From Humidesulfovibrio sp. (GTDB lineage: Bacteria > Desulfobacterota > Desulfovibrionia > Desulfovibrionales > Desulfovibrionaceae), in assembly GCF_031082295.1 (NCBI RefSeq), contig NZ_JAVHLD010000010.1:40701-104700 (forward strand): 64,000 bases of DNA, written 5' to 3'. Positions 52,270 to 61,190 of the stretch are shown one piece after another. Under the pieces are notes generated by a model. The model searched no databases and had not been told where the DNA came from. It was given only the letters and a program-made list of their open reading frames with translations. How positions within the stretch are numbered: position 1 is the first letter of the stretch; every line of letters starts with the position of its first letter. The translations under genes were made by a program, and so were the position numbers.

Positions 52270-53724
52270 TCAAAGCAGCGGGGCCAGGGCCTCCAGATGT
52301 TCCAGGCAGCGGCTGGTGGAGTCCGCCGTGGCGTCCTCGTTCTCCAGGGCCACCTCAAGATATCCGGCCAGGGGTCTCCAGAAGGGCGGGGTCGCGGCCA
52401 GCAGGCTGCGCGGCGGGCCGAGACCCTCCGCAGCGAGCTTGGCGGCGCGGCGTCCAAGCCCTGGCAGGGACCGGCGCAGGCTCTCGGCCAGGCGCGGTTG
52501 CGCGGAGGCCAGCGCGGCCCAGGCGGCGCGCACGGGTTCCGCCTCCGCGCGGGCCAACCGCCAAAGGAAAAAGGCGCGCCAGAAATCCCCGGCCTTTTCG
52601 TCCACGTCCACCGCGCACCCGGCCCGGCCACCACCTTTGGGGCCAACCTCCGTCAGGCCCAGGCGGCGCATGCCGAACAGCCCCTCGGGCGTGCGGATGG
52701 TGCCGCGCAGCGTCAGCCCCGGCATCTGCATGCGCTCCAGGCGCTCGGCCGGGCCGCGCAGGATGGTGGCGGCCAAGGCTGCCACGCGGCGCGGGGTCAG
52801 GGCCTGACGGCAGTGCCCGCCCCCGTGCGAGCAGGCCCAGCAGCCGTGGGCGCAGGAGGCGTTCGAGCGCAGCACCAGGTGCCCCGGCTGGTACGGGCCG
52901 GTCTCCCAGGGGTTCACGTTCCCCACCGAGATGTTCAAGGTCTTCAGCCCCGTCCAGGCGGCCACGTGCATCGGCCCGGTGTCCGGGGTGATGAGCAGCT
53001 CAAGGGTGCGGCCAGCGGACACCATCTCCGCAAGGGAGAGCTTGCCCACCAGGTCGAGGGCCGGGTGGTCGAACACCGCGCGGATGTCCCTGGCCACGGG
53101 CACGTCGTCCGGCCCGCCCAGAAGCACGGGCCGGAGGCCCCGGTCCAGCAGCTCGCGCACAAGCCCGGCGTAAAAAAGCGCGTCCGGACGCTTGCCGGGC
53201 TCGCTGGCGCCCACGAACACGCCAACGCTCCTGGCCTCCTGCCCCACCGCCTCGCGCGGGGGGGCGAAATTTGTGGCCTGCGTGGCCGAAAAGGGAATCA
53301 TGTCCAGGGCGTTCAGGTCGGCCCAGTGGAAGCGGTTGTGGCGGTTGTTCTCCACCAGGCTGGCGCGGTAGAGCTGCCAGGCCCCGCGCACGCGCAGCGC
53401 GCCATCGGGCTCCAGCACCGGCCCGACCTTGATGTCCGAGTTGAGCTGCCCGGCCAGGCGCGCCGCCTCCTCGCGGATGCTCAAGTTGACCACCAGGCGG
53501 TAGTCGGTGCCGTGGAGCGCGCCGGAGGCGGCCTCGGCCCAGGTGATATAGGCGGCAGGCGGGCTCACGGGCAATAGCGGGGTGAAGAAGCGTTCCTCCC
53601 CGACAACATGGAGCTGGTGGCCGGGATAGCAGCGCCGGAGCCAGAGCAACAGCGGAAAGGTCAGCACAAGATCGCCCATGCGCTGCATCTGCAGCACCAG
53701 GACCGGCCCGCTGGAGATGCCCAT
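52270..53724 (-). CDS. Glycosyltransferase family 9 (heptosyltransferase-like)
   Basis: A 484-residue protein. The first 330 residues are a GT9 transferase: VLVLQMQRMGDLVLTFPLLLWLRR at the start, VGVFVGASEPGKRPD in the middle, and the donor-site motif ITPDTGPMHVAAWTG (about residues 240-255). A cysteine cluster (CAHGCWACSHGGGHC, about residues 285-300) is also present, a position where GT9 proteins often have cysteines. The last 150 residues are an unusual helical Ala/Arg/Leu-rich extension with no domain I recognise. It overlaps nothing and is followed upstream by the CgeB-like gene (1-base gap), so both are co-transcribed. LPS or flagellar sugars are possible targets. Confidence 0.9.
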   Translation of the reverse strand: MGISSGPVLVLQMQRMGDLVLTFPLLLWLRRCYPGHQLHVVGEERFFTPLLPVSPPAAYITWAEAASGALHGTDYRLVVNLSIREEAARLAGQLNSDIKVGPVLEPDGALRVRGAWQLYRASLVENNRHNRFHWADLNALDMIPFSATQATNFAPPREAVGQEARSVGVFVGASEPGKRPDALFYAGLVRELLDRGLRPVLLGGPDDVPVARDIRAVFDHPALDLVGKLSLAEMVSAGRTLELLITPDTGPMHVAAWTGLKTLNISVGNVNPWETGPYQPGHLVLRSNASCAHGCWACSHGGGHCRQALTPRRVAALAATILRGPAERLERMQMPGLTLRGTIRTPEGLFGMRRLGLTEVGPKGGGRAGCAVDVDEKAGDFWRAFFLWRLARAEAEPVRAAWAALASAQPRLAESLRRSLPGLGRRAAKLAAEGLGPPRSLLAATPPFWRPLAGYLEVALENEDATADSTSRCLEHLEALAPLL

Positions 53725-53725
53725 G

Positions 53726-54937
53726 CTAGCGAACCCGCCCGGGGAAGGACTGCTCGATGGCCGCCATGAGCGCGCTCAAGCGGTGCTCGTAGGTGTGCTC
53801 CGCCAGCACCCGCGCGCGCCCGGCCCCGGCGATGCGCTCGCGGGCCTCGGGATCGGCCAGGAAGCGCTCCACCAGCGGCCGTATCTCCTCGACATCGCGA
53901 TACAGCGCGATCTCTGTCTCCGGCTCGAACAGGCGCTCGATCTGCCTGCGGTGGTCTGTGAGCAGAAAGGCCCCGGCTGCGGGCACGTCGAACACGCGCT
54001 GGTTTACCGCGCCCTTCATCTGCAGGCTGGTGCAGTTGAAGTTCACCTCGCTGGCCGGATAAAAACCGGGCAGGTCTTCATAATAGCTCAGCTCCCTGAG
54101 CAGGCGCTGTCCCGCGCCCTCGGGCAGCAGCTGGCTCCAGCCGGAGTCCCCGGCGATGAGCGGGCCGAAGGGTAGGGTCCGGGCCACGCAGCCCAGGCGA
54201 TATTCCAGGGTGGAATGCCAGACCACCGCCGTGGCGTAGGCCACGCGCTGCAAGACCGGCAGCGCGGCCAGCTCCGAGCGGAGTTCCGGTCTGGACGCGG
54301 CCAGGAAGGCCTCCACCGAGCGCTCGCCCGACTGCCCGAAAGCGCGCGCCAGCTCGGCGAAAGCCGCGAGCAACGCCGGGCCGGGCATTGCGGCCTTGAG
54401 GCGGCTGGCGGTCTTGGCGACCATGGAGTTGCCCACGAAGGACACCCGCGAGCGCCACTCGGGCCTGCCCGTGCGCCCCGGGCTGAAGCGCTGCGGGTCG
54501 GCACCCAGCGGCAGCCAGAAGACGTTGGTGAAGCCGAAGCCGCGCACGGCATCCAGGCTGTCGGCGTCCCAGGTCAAGATGAGCGTGCTTTGGGGGTCTG
54601 GCTTGGGGTACAGCGGCAGGATGAACTCCGGGTTGTCCACGAACCACGACACCAGCGGCAGCTTGAGTTCCCCGGCCAGGGCGTAGAGCACGCCCTCATG
54701 GTCCACGCCCAGGTGGTTCACCGTGACGATGGCGTCTGGCTTGAAGGTCGCCACCGTCTCGCGCACGGTGCGGATGAACATCTCGCGGTCCACGCTGCGG
54801 GAGGCGAAGTCCAGCAGCAGGTGCGGGACATCGAGGCGCTGGCAGGCGGCCTTGAGCTCGCCCAGCAGAAAATAGGCGCTGGTCAAGAGGAGCAGGCGTG
54901 GGGTGCGGCCGCGATGGCGCAGAGGAAGGGCGTCCAT
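53726..54937 (-). CDS. CgeB/DUF3880-type glycosyltransferase
   Basis: A 403-residue predicted GT-B glycosyltransferase. The N-terminal half has SWFVDNPEFILPLYP, typical of DUF3880. The C-terminal half holds the donor domain: YYEDLPGFYPASEVNFNCTSLQMKGAVNQRVFDVPAAGAF, then DVEEIRPLVERFLADPEARERIAGAGRARVL, which matches Glyco_trans_1_2/CgeB. The sugar and acceptor are unknown. Position next to the hook operon and in a pair with a GT9 gene suggests surface or flagellar glycosylation. First gene of this two-gene operon; the upstream region to 55106 is AT-rich and probably carries divergent promoters. Confidence 0.9.
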   Translation of the reverse strand: MDALPLRHRGRTPRLLLLTSAYFLLGELKAACQRLDVPHLLLDFASRSVDREMFIRTVRETVATFKPDAIVTVNHLGVDHEGVLYALAGELKLPLVSWFVDNPEFILPLYPKPDPQSTLILTWDADSLDAVRGFGFTNVFWLPLGADPQRFSPGRTGRPEWRSRVSFVGNSMVAKTASRLKAAMPGPALLAAFAELARAFGQSGERSVEAFLAASRPELRSELAALPVLQRVAYATAVVWHSTLEYRLGCVARTLPFGPLIAGDSGWSQLLPEGAGQRLLRELSYYEDLPGFYPASEVNFNCTSLQMKGAVNQRVFDVPAAGAFLLTDHRRQIERLFEPETEIALYRDVEEIRPLVERFLADPEARERIAGAGRARVLAEHTYEHRLSALMAAIEQSFPGRVR

Positions 54938-55106
54938 GAGGCGGAACCCTAGCCGGGTACGTGGGCGCTGTAAAGCAGCCGAAGCCCGGCGTTATGCAAT
55001 ATTGAAAAAAGTAAACATTAATTCTTGGCTTCAAGGCATAAACAAAATCATTCGCCTGGCCGAAGACAACGCATTGCGCAGCACCACAAAAGGACGCGGG
55101 ACGGCC

Positions 55107-56795
55107 ATGAGCGATCTTGCAACCCTACTCGTCGAGACGGCTCACCACTGGGAACTCCTTGAGGACCTTGACGGCACCGTGGTCTATTGCTCGCCCGCCT
55201 GCCGGGAGATCACCGGATTCGACCCGGCGCATTTCCAGGGCCGGGCCGACGCCCTGGGGCGCATCGCCCACCCCGGCTCCAGAACCCTCGTTTCAGACTT
55301 CACGCGGGAGATGCGCGGCGCCGCACCCGGCGTCCGCCGCTGCCTTGAGCTGTGCATCCAGGTCCAGGACGGCGGGGTGCGCTGGCTGCGCTGCCACTCG
55401 CGCCTGATCACCGGGCCTGACGGCGCGTCCTACCTGCGCTCCACCCTGCGCGACATCTCAAGCCGCAAGGCGCTCGACCTGGAGATGGAGCTCTCCCGGC
55501 TCTCGGACCCGTTGACCCGCCTGTACAACCGGGCCTTCTGCCTGGAGAGCATCCAGCGCCTGCTGGACAGAGGCTCCCTGGCCGAGGACTTCGCCGTGGT
55601 GGCCCTCGACATCGACCGCTTGAAAAAGGTCAATGAGACCCTGGGGCCGACCTACGGCGACGATTTGGTACGCATCGCGGCGGAGCGCATCGCCTCGGCC
55701 GTCACCGCGCCCGACGTGGCCTGCCGCCTCTCGGGAGACGGGTTTGCGGTGATCATGCAGGGCAAGACCCCGCGCGAGATGATGGCCTTCGTGCACAAGG
55801 TGCTCTCCCTGCTGGACCGGCCCTTCATCCTGCGCGGACATGAGGTCAACGTGACGCCCAGCGCCGGGGTGCTCCTTGGCCCCGCCCTGTACGACCAGCC
55901 CGAGGACCTCCTGCGCAACGTCAGCATCGCGCTCCGGCGCGCGCGGGAGAGCCGAAACAACCGCTGCAAGGTCTTCCACTCGCGCCTTTTCGTCGACGCC
56001 TCGCGCCAGCACGAGATTGAGATAGACCTGCACGCGGGCCTGCGCTGCGGCCAGTTCTTCCTGGCCTACCAGCCCATCGTCTGCCTGGAGACCAACACCG
56101 TCACCAGCATCGAGGCCCTGCTGCGCTGGAACCACCCCCGCCACGGGCTCATGCAGCCCGCCGAGTTCCTCGGCGTGGCCGAGGCCACGGACTTCATCGT
56201 GCCGCTGGGCGAATGGGTGCTGAAGCAGGCCTGCCACGACATGGTGGAGACCCTGGTTCAGCGCACCGACATGGGCGCCGTGACCATGAGCGTGAACATT
56301 TCCGCCCGTCAGCTGGCCCACCACAGCATCTGCAACACCGTGGCCCGGGTGCTGCGCCAGTCGGGGCTGCCGCCGGAGAACCTCAAGCTCGAGATCACCG
56401 AGACAGTGGCCATGGAAAACCCCGTGCTCACGGCCCAGCGCCTGCACGCCATCAAGGCCCTGGGGGTCAAGATCAGCATCGACGACTTCGGCACAGGGTA
56501 CTCGTCCCTGGCCTCGCTGCAGAACTTTCCCATCGACACGCTCAAGGTCGACAAGAGCTTCGTGGGCATGATGGATTCGAGCACCGAACAGCGCAAGATC
56601 GTTCGCACCATCATCGCCCTTGCCCACAGCCTGAACCTGGAGGTGGTGGCCGAGGGCATCGAGCAGCAGGAACAGTGGTCCATGCTCAAGATGCTCGACT
56701 GCCAGAGCGGCCAGGGCTTTCTGTTCTCGCACCCGGTGGATGCGGACACCATGCGCGCGTTCATCTGCAAGGAAAGACCGCAGCTCAGGCAATAG
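55107..56795 (+). CDS. PAS-GGDEF-EAL protein, predicted c-di-GMP phosphodiesterase
   Basis: A 562-residue cytoplasmic protein. An N-terminal PAS domain (about residues 10-125) is followed by GGDEF (about 135-295) and EAL (about 310-560). The GGDEF motif reads SGDGF (RLSGDGFAV), so diguanylate cyclase activity is unlikely; such domains can still bind GTP as a regulator. The EAL domain keeps the catalytic set: IEALLRW, LEITET, SIDDFGTGYSSL, LKVDKSF, VVAEGIEQQEQ and QGFLFS. It should therefore break down c-di-GMP. AAAAGGA lies 12 bases before the ATG. It converges on the diguanylate cyclase gene with an 8-base gap. Confidence 0.94.
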   Translation: MSDLATLLVETAHHWELLEDLDGTVVYCSPACREITGFDPAHFQGRADALGRIAHPGSRTLVSDFTREMRGAAPGVRRCLELCIQVQDGGVRWLRCHSRLITGPDGASYLRSTLRDISSRKALDLEMELSRLSDPLTRLYNRAFCLESIQRLLDRGSLAEDFAVVALDIDRLKKVNETLGPTYGDDLVRIAAERIASAVTAPDVACRLSGDGFAVIMQGKTPREMMAFVHKVLSLLDRPFILRGHEVNVTPSAGVLLGPALYDQPEDLLRNVSIALRRARESRNNRCKVFHSRLFVDASRQHEIEIDLHAGLRCGQFFLAYQPIVCLETNTVTSIEALLRWNHPRHGLMQPAEFLGVAEATDFIVPLGEWVLKQACHDMVETLVQRTDMGAVTMSVNISARQLAHHSICNTVARVLRQSGLPPENLKLEITETVAMENPVLTAQRLHAIKALGVKISIDDFGTGYSSLASLQNFPIDTLKVDKSFVGMMDSSTEQRKIVRTIIALAHSLNLEVVAEGIEQQEQWSMLKMLDCQSGQGFLFSHPVDADTMRAFICKERPQLRQ

Positions 56796-56803
56796 GCGGG
56801 AGA

Positions 56804-58774
56804 TCAGGAGGGCGTACCGGCCATCCGGTAGGCGTTGCCCCCCGCGCGCTTGGCCGCGTACATGGCCGCGTCGGCCTTGGAAAGCAGGCTGTCCTGGTCC
56901 TCGCCGTTGACCGGGTAGCAGGCCACCCCCACCGAAGCGCCCAGGAACATGTTTCCGCCAGCCGCGTCCGGATCATGCAACGTATCCAGCACCTTCTCGG
57001 CCACGGCCTTGGCGTCCGCCGCTCCGGGCAAATCAGACAGAACGATGACGAACTCGTCGCCGCCCAGGCGAGCCACGGTGTCGGACTCGCGCACGCAGGC
57101 CTTGAGCCTCAAGGCGGTCTCCACCAGCACGCGATCGCCGTGGGCGTGGCCGTGGGCGTCGTTCAGGGCCTTGAAGTGGTCCAGGTCGATGTACAGCAGA
57201 CCCACGCCGGAGTTGTTGCGCCGCGCCCGGCGCAGGGCCTGCTCCAAGCGGTCGGCGAAGAGCTGGCGGTTGGGCAGGCCGGTGAGGGAGTCGTGCAGGG
57301 CCATGTGCCGCACGCGCTCCTCGCTGGCCTTGAGCGCGCTGACATCCTGGGCGTTTATCACCACCCGCCCGCCGGGCATGCGCGAGACCCTCATGCGGCA
57401 CCAGCACTGGCCGCCGTCGCGGTGCAGGAAGGCGAACACGCGCTCCGGCGGATTCTCCTGCAGCATGTCGTTCATGAGGTTGACCACGAAGCTCTGGCGG
57501 TCCTCCGGCGCCGGGAAGATGCGATCGGCCAGGGCCGCGAGCGAAGGCACCTCGCTGACGGAGTAGCCGAACAGGCGCTGCATTCCGGGGTTGTTGAAGA
57601 CGAGCTCGCCGCTCTTCTCGGCCAGGGCGATTCCGTCAAAGGAGCTCTGCAGGATCGCCCCGCGCTCCCGTCCTTCCAGCTCAAGCCTCGAGTAGAGGTT
57701 GGAGAGGTCATTGGTCATGGCGTTGAAGGCCTTGGCCAGGTTGCCCAGCTCGTCCCTGGTGGCCACCGGCGCGCGCGCCGACAAATCGCCCCCGGCCACG
57801 GCCATGGCGGCCTTGGTCACGGAGAGGATGGGCCGGGCCATCCGCCGGGAGAACACGTACACTCCGAGGCACAGCAGCGCGGCCACGGCCAGCCCCACCA
57901 GCACGCTGACCAGCGCCAGCCGCCCGGCGGAGGCGAAGGCCTCGTCCTGCGACATCTCGGCCAGCAAGGCCATCTGGTAGGGCGCCAGCCAGCGGTAGAC
58001 CCCGACCACCGGCACCCCGGCGTCGTTCAGGTACTGGCCGTGCCCGCTGCCCCCGGCCAGGGCGCGCTCGATGCCCTCGGTATGGGCCTGCCGCCCGGAA
58101 TGCAGAAGCCCCTTGCGCCCGGAGGCCACCAGGGTGTTCGAAGAGTCCACAAGGTAGGTCTCGCCCGTTTCGCCCAGGCCGGCCCGGGAGCGGATGATCT
58201 GGTCGATACGCTCAAGCCCGAGGTGCACCGCCAGCACGCCGAGCAGCTCGCCGGACTCGTCCTTCAGGGGCATGCTCACTGTGATGGTCGGCCGCAAGGA
58301 CTCCGGCGAGGGATACACGCTCTGGACCGTCGCCCCCTGGCGCCCCTGGGTGTAGTAATTGTAGCTGGCCCGGTAGCCTCCCACCTGCGCGGGATCGGTG
58401 GAGAGCAGCACACGGCCGCCCGTGGGGGCCAGCACAAGCACCTCGCGCACGTCTGCCTGGGCAGCCATGTAGTCGCGCAGGTGCGAGAGCAGCCGTTGGG
58501 TTTCACGCTCGTCCAGCCCGGCCTTGCCGGCATACTGGCGGGCGACGGTGGCGCCCACGAACTGCAGATCGCGCAGACGCTCCTCTATCCACAACCCCAG
58601 GTCTGTCTCCTTTTGGCGGCTGGCGGACTGCAGGCGGTCCACCGCTGCCTGGCGCAGAAAGGCCCGGCCGACCAGATAGCTGGCCGCGCCCATGCCTGCC
58701 ACGCCCAGCAGCGAGAACACCAGATAGGTGCTCACCAGTCGGGCCACCAGGCTTTTTTGGATGAAGCCCATCAT
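56804..58774 (-). CDS. Membrane diguanylate cyclase (Cache-HAMP-PAS-GGDEF)
   Basis: A 656-residue sensor enzyme. Helix 1 (about residues 9-33) and helix 2 (about 300-325, LVSVLVGLAVAALLCLGVYVF) bracket a periplasmic double-Cache domain (VREVLVLAPTGGRVLLST, then RPTITVSMPLKDESGELLGVLAVHLGL). HAMP (about 325-378), PAS (about 385-490) and GGDEF (about 500-656) follow. RLGGDEFVIVLSD is intact, and RESD five residues upstream is a product-inhibition I-site, so it should make c-di-GMP and be feedback-limited. GAGG six bases before the ATG at 58774 fixes the start. It is third in an operon after two binding lipoproteins. Confidence 0.95.
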   Translation of the reverse strand: MMGFIQKSLVARLVSTYLVFSLLGVAGMGAASYLVGRAFLRQAAVDRLQSASRQKETDLGLWIEERLRDLQFVGATVARQYAGKAGLDERETQRLLSHLRDYMAAQADVREVLVLAPTGGRVLLSTDPAQVGGYRASYNYYTQGRQGATVQSVYPSPESLRPTITVSMPLKDESGELLGVLAVHLGLERIDQIIRSRAGLGETGETYLVDSSNTLVASGRKGLLHSGRQAHTEGIERALAGGSGHGQYLNDAGVPVVGVYRWLAPYQMALLAEMSQDEAFASAGRLALVSVLVGLAVAALLCLGVYVFSRRMARPILSVTKAAMAVAGGDLSARAPVATRDELGNLAKAFNAMTNDLSNLYSRLELEGRERGAILQSSFDGIALAEKSGELVFNNPGMQRLFGYSVSEVPSLAALADRIFPAPEDRQSFVVNLMNDMLQENPPERVFAFLHRDGGQCWCRMRVSRMPGGRVVINAQDVSALKASEERVRHMALHDSLTGLPNRQLFADRLEQALRRARRNNSGVGLLYIDLDHFKALNDAHGHAHGDRVLVETALRLKACVRESDTVARLGGDEFVIVLSDLPGAADAKAVAEKVLDTLHDPDAAGGNMFLGASVGVACYPVNGEDQDSLLSKADAAMYAAKRAGGNAYRMAGTPS

Positions 58775-58793
58775 GCGCGCCTCGTTCCCCTGC

Positions 58794-59978
58794 TCATGAC
58801 GCGGGCTCCAACACCTTGCGGCTGCGGGCCTGCCCGCCTTCGATGAACATGATGTGCGCGCCGCGCACCGCGTCTCCCCCGCGCTCAAACGACAGCCGCC
58901 CGGAGAACCCCTCGTAGTCTCGCAGAGAGGCTATGCCTGCGCGCAGCGACACCGGGGCCACGCTGCCCACGGCCTGGGCTGCGGCCAGGACCACGCCCAG
59001 GGCGTCCAGCACCATGGCTCCGTCGCTGTCCATGGGAACTCCCGCAACGCTCTCCAAGTGCTCTGCCTGCCGACGCACGGCCTCGCCCATGGCCCCATGC
59101 GCAAAGTTCGCGGTGAAGAACGAGCCCTGCGCCGCCGACAATTCGAGGACACTTGTGCCCTCCTCCCAGGAGTCGCCTCCGAGAAAGACTCCGCTAAACC
59201 CGGCCCGCCTGGCCTGAGCCATCTGCAGGACCACATCCTGAACGTAGTTGGGCAGATACAACGCCTGGGCCTTGGCAGCCCGAATGCGCCCAAGCTGTAT
59301 GGAGAAGTCCGTCACGCCTCCAGGATACCCTTCCTGCGCCACAACCTTTCCACCGAGCGCCACAAAGGCATCGGCAAAATACCGGGCAAGCCCTTGGGGA
59401 TAGGTATCAGACTCGTCATAGAGCACCGCGATGCTGCGCAGGCCGAGAACCTGGAACGCATACTGGGCCATGAACCGCCCCTGCACCGTGTCCACCAGAC
59501 AGACACTGAAGGCGTACTTGCGGCCCAAAGTCACCTGCGGGTTGCTCGCCGTGGGGCTGACCATGGGCACCTGCGCGTCCTCGGTCGCGTTGGCTACGAA
59601 GATGGCGTCCCGGCTGTAGTAGGGACCCACAAGGGCGGCTACCCGCTCCTGGCGGATGAGCCGGACAGCGGCGCTCAGAGTGCGCTCCACATGGCCTCCT
59701 GTGTCTTCCACCAGCAGCCGGACCTTGATACGCCTGCCGCCCACAGCCAGACCGCCCCCGGCGTTGACGCGCGCCACAAGCGCCTCGGCAGCGTCTTTTG
59801 CCGTAACGATGTTGGGGGGGCCGGACAGGGGTACCAGCAGGCCGATGCGAAACTCGTCGTCCTCAGCCCCTGCCCCTGCCCCTGCCCCGGAGCAGGCGGA
59901 CATAACCGCCAACGCCCCCAGGGCCAGACACAGCGCCACACCGAGCAGGCATCGCCGCGCAAAGGTTCCGCTCCTCAC
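58794..59978 (-). CDS. Orphan LIVBP-type binding lipoprotein 1
   Basis: A 394-residue periplasmic binding protein of the Leu/Ile/Val-binding (type 1) fold. Signal peptide and lipobox MSAC (cysteine about residue 29) are followed by a GAGAGAGA linker encoded by a six-base repeat. Then come FRIGLLVPLSGPPNIV, VALVGPYYSRDAIFVANATED, VPMVSPTASNPQVT and VVAQEGYPGGVTDFSIQLGRI, all family blocks. No permease or ATPase gene is near, so uptake is unlikely. It lies between the second binding protein (4-base overlap) and the diguanylate cyclase (19 bases away), suggesting a sensing role. The ligand is unknown; amino acids or aromatic acids are typical. Confidence 0.93.
   Translation of the reverse strand: MRSGTFARRCLLGVALCLALGALAVMSACSGAGAGAGAEDDEFRIGLLVPLSGPPNIVTAKDAAEALVARVNAGGGLAVGGRRIKVRLLVEDTGGHVERTLSAAVRLIRQERVAALVGPYYSRDAIFVANATEDAQVPMVSPTASNPQVTLGRKYAFSVCLVDTVQGRFMAQYAFQVLGLRSIAVLYDESDTYPQGLARYFADAFVALGGKVVAQEGYPGGVTDFSIQLGRIRAAKAQALYLPNYVQDVVLQMAQARRAGFSGVFLGGDSWEEGTSVLELSAAQGSFFTANFAHGAMGEAVRRQAEHLESVAGVPMDSDGAMVLDALGVVLAAAQAVGSVAPVSLRAGIASLRDYEGFSGRLSFERGGDAVRGAHIMFIEGGQARSRKVLEPAS
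59866..59888. repeat. Six-base tandem repeat in the lipoprotein linker
   Basis: GCCCCT is repeated three times and followed by GCCCC. In the minus-strand gene it encodes alternating Gly-Ala right after the lipidated cysteine. Gain or loss of units would keep the frame and only change linker length. Confidence 0.6.
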
Positions 59979-61180
59979 TGCACCACCTCCGCATCCCCAG
60001 AGCCTTCGCCCGTCGCGATGCTCAGAACTGTCCCGGCGCGCTGCAACCCCCGGGAGGAGATCTCCAGTATCTGGGCATCGCGCGCGGGCGTGCCCATGGA
60101 ATAGCGCCCGTAGCCGACCACGCCAGAAAATTCCGTCACGTCGCGCAAGGCCGCTGCCAGCACTTGGGGATCAAAGCCCCGCGCCTGCCTGGCGGCCCGG
60201 AACAGGAGGCCGAAAGCATCATAAACCTGCGCCGAAACCGAGTTCGGCTGACGACCGAAGGCCGCGGTGTAGCGTTCAAGAAAGCCGCGCGCCACTTCCG
60301 TCTGCTGCCCGGAAGGATGCCAGACCACCAGAAAACGCGCGCCCGTCATGCCCTCCATGTCGACGTTGCGAAGCAGGTCCCAGCCGTCCGTCCCAAGCAC
60401 CTCGCCCCTGAAGCCCAGCGCTCGCGCCTGACGCACCAGCAGCGGGGCATCAACGTGGTAAACGGGCAGAAACAACACCTCTGGGCGGGAGCGCAGGAGC
60501 GTGCGCAACAGGGGAGCGCCGTCCTTCGCGTCCAGGTATCCGGCCAGTTCGGCCTGCTTGCCGCCCCGGGCGATGAAGGCCTGCTTGAATTCCGCGGCCA
60601 GGGTGCGGGAGTAGATGTTCCCCTGGTCGAAGAGCACCGCGGCGCGCTGCGCTCCGCCGTCGCGGCACAGGCGGGCGACGGCTCGGGCCTGGAAGGCGTC
60701 GGAATAGGGAATGCGGAATGCGTAGTTGCGGCTCGTGGTAAGCTGCGGGGTGGTGGCCCCGGGGCTGATGAAGGGGACGCGGCTCTCCTCGGCCAAGGCG
60801 GCCATGGGCAGCGCCTGCTCCGAGGTGGCCCCGCCGATGACGCACACCGCCCCGGAAGCCAAAGCCTTGCGCATGGCTCGCAAGCCGTCCTCAACGCCGG
60901 GGCCGTGGGTCAGCGTCTCCAACCTGAGGGGCACGCGCCCGTTCGGGGTGGCGATGCCGCCCGCCAGGACCGCCTCTCGGCGCACCATCTCGGCAGCGTT
61001 GCGATACTCGCTTTCCATGCCCAGGGCCCCGCCCTCGACCACCAGAAGCGCCACGGCCAGCTCCTCCTGGGGATTGTTGGGTCTGGAGCCGCAGGAAGCA
61101 GCCAGAAACGCCACGCACACGAGCAGAAACACGGCCTTCAGCCGCGCTGCCGCTCTTTGCACGTGTCTTTCCTGCGCCAT
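59975..61180 (-). CDS. Orphan LIVBP-type binding lipoprotein 2
   Basis: A 401-residue relative of the neighbouring binding protein. A signal peptide (AVFLLVCVAFLAASC, lipidated cysteine about residue 30) precedes a type 1 periplasmic binding domain: VALLVVEGGALGMESEYRNAAEMVRREAVLAGGI, VCVIGGATSEQALPMAALAEE, VPFISPGATTPQLTTSRNYAFRIPYSD, and VLFLPVYHVDAPLLVRQARALGF. No transporter genes accompany it. Its end overlaps the next lipoprotein gene by 4 bases and the cyclase follows, so the three form one operon. A hairpin of 40 bases ends 10 bases before the ATG. Confidence 0.93.
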   Translation of the reverse strand: MAQERHVQRAAARLKAVFLLVCVAFLAASCGSRPNNPQEELAVALLVVEGGALGMESEYRNAAEMVRREAVLAGGIATPNGRVPLRLETLTHGPGVEDGLRAMRKALASGAVCVIGGATSEQALPMAALAEESRVPFISPGATTPQLTTSRNYAFRIPYSDAFQARAVARLCRDGGAQRAAVLFDQGNIYSRTLAAEFKQAFIARGGKQAELAGYLDAKDGAPLLRTLLRSRPEVLFLPVYHVDAPLLVRQARALGFRGEVLGTDGWDLLRNVDMEGMTGARFLVVWHPSGQQTEVARGFLERYTAAFGRQPNSVSAQVYDAFGLLFRAARQARGFDPQVLAAALRDVTEFSGVVGYGRYSMGTPARDAQILEISSRGLQRAGTVLSIATGEGSGDAEVVQ

Positions 61181-61190
61181 GCCCAGCCCC

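Noticed and set aside
59814..59820. Run of seven G (C on the coding strand) in the binding-lipoprotein gene as a phase-variable tract
   Set aside because: Seven bases is short for strong slippage in a GC-rich genome, and the frame is intact on both sides.
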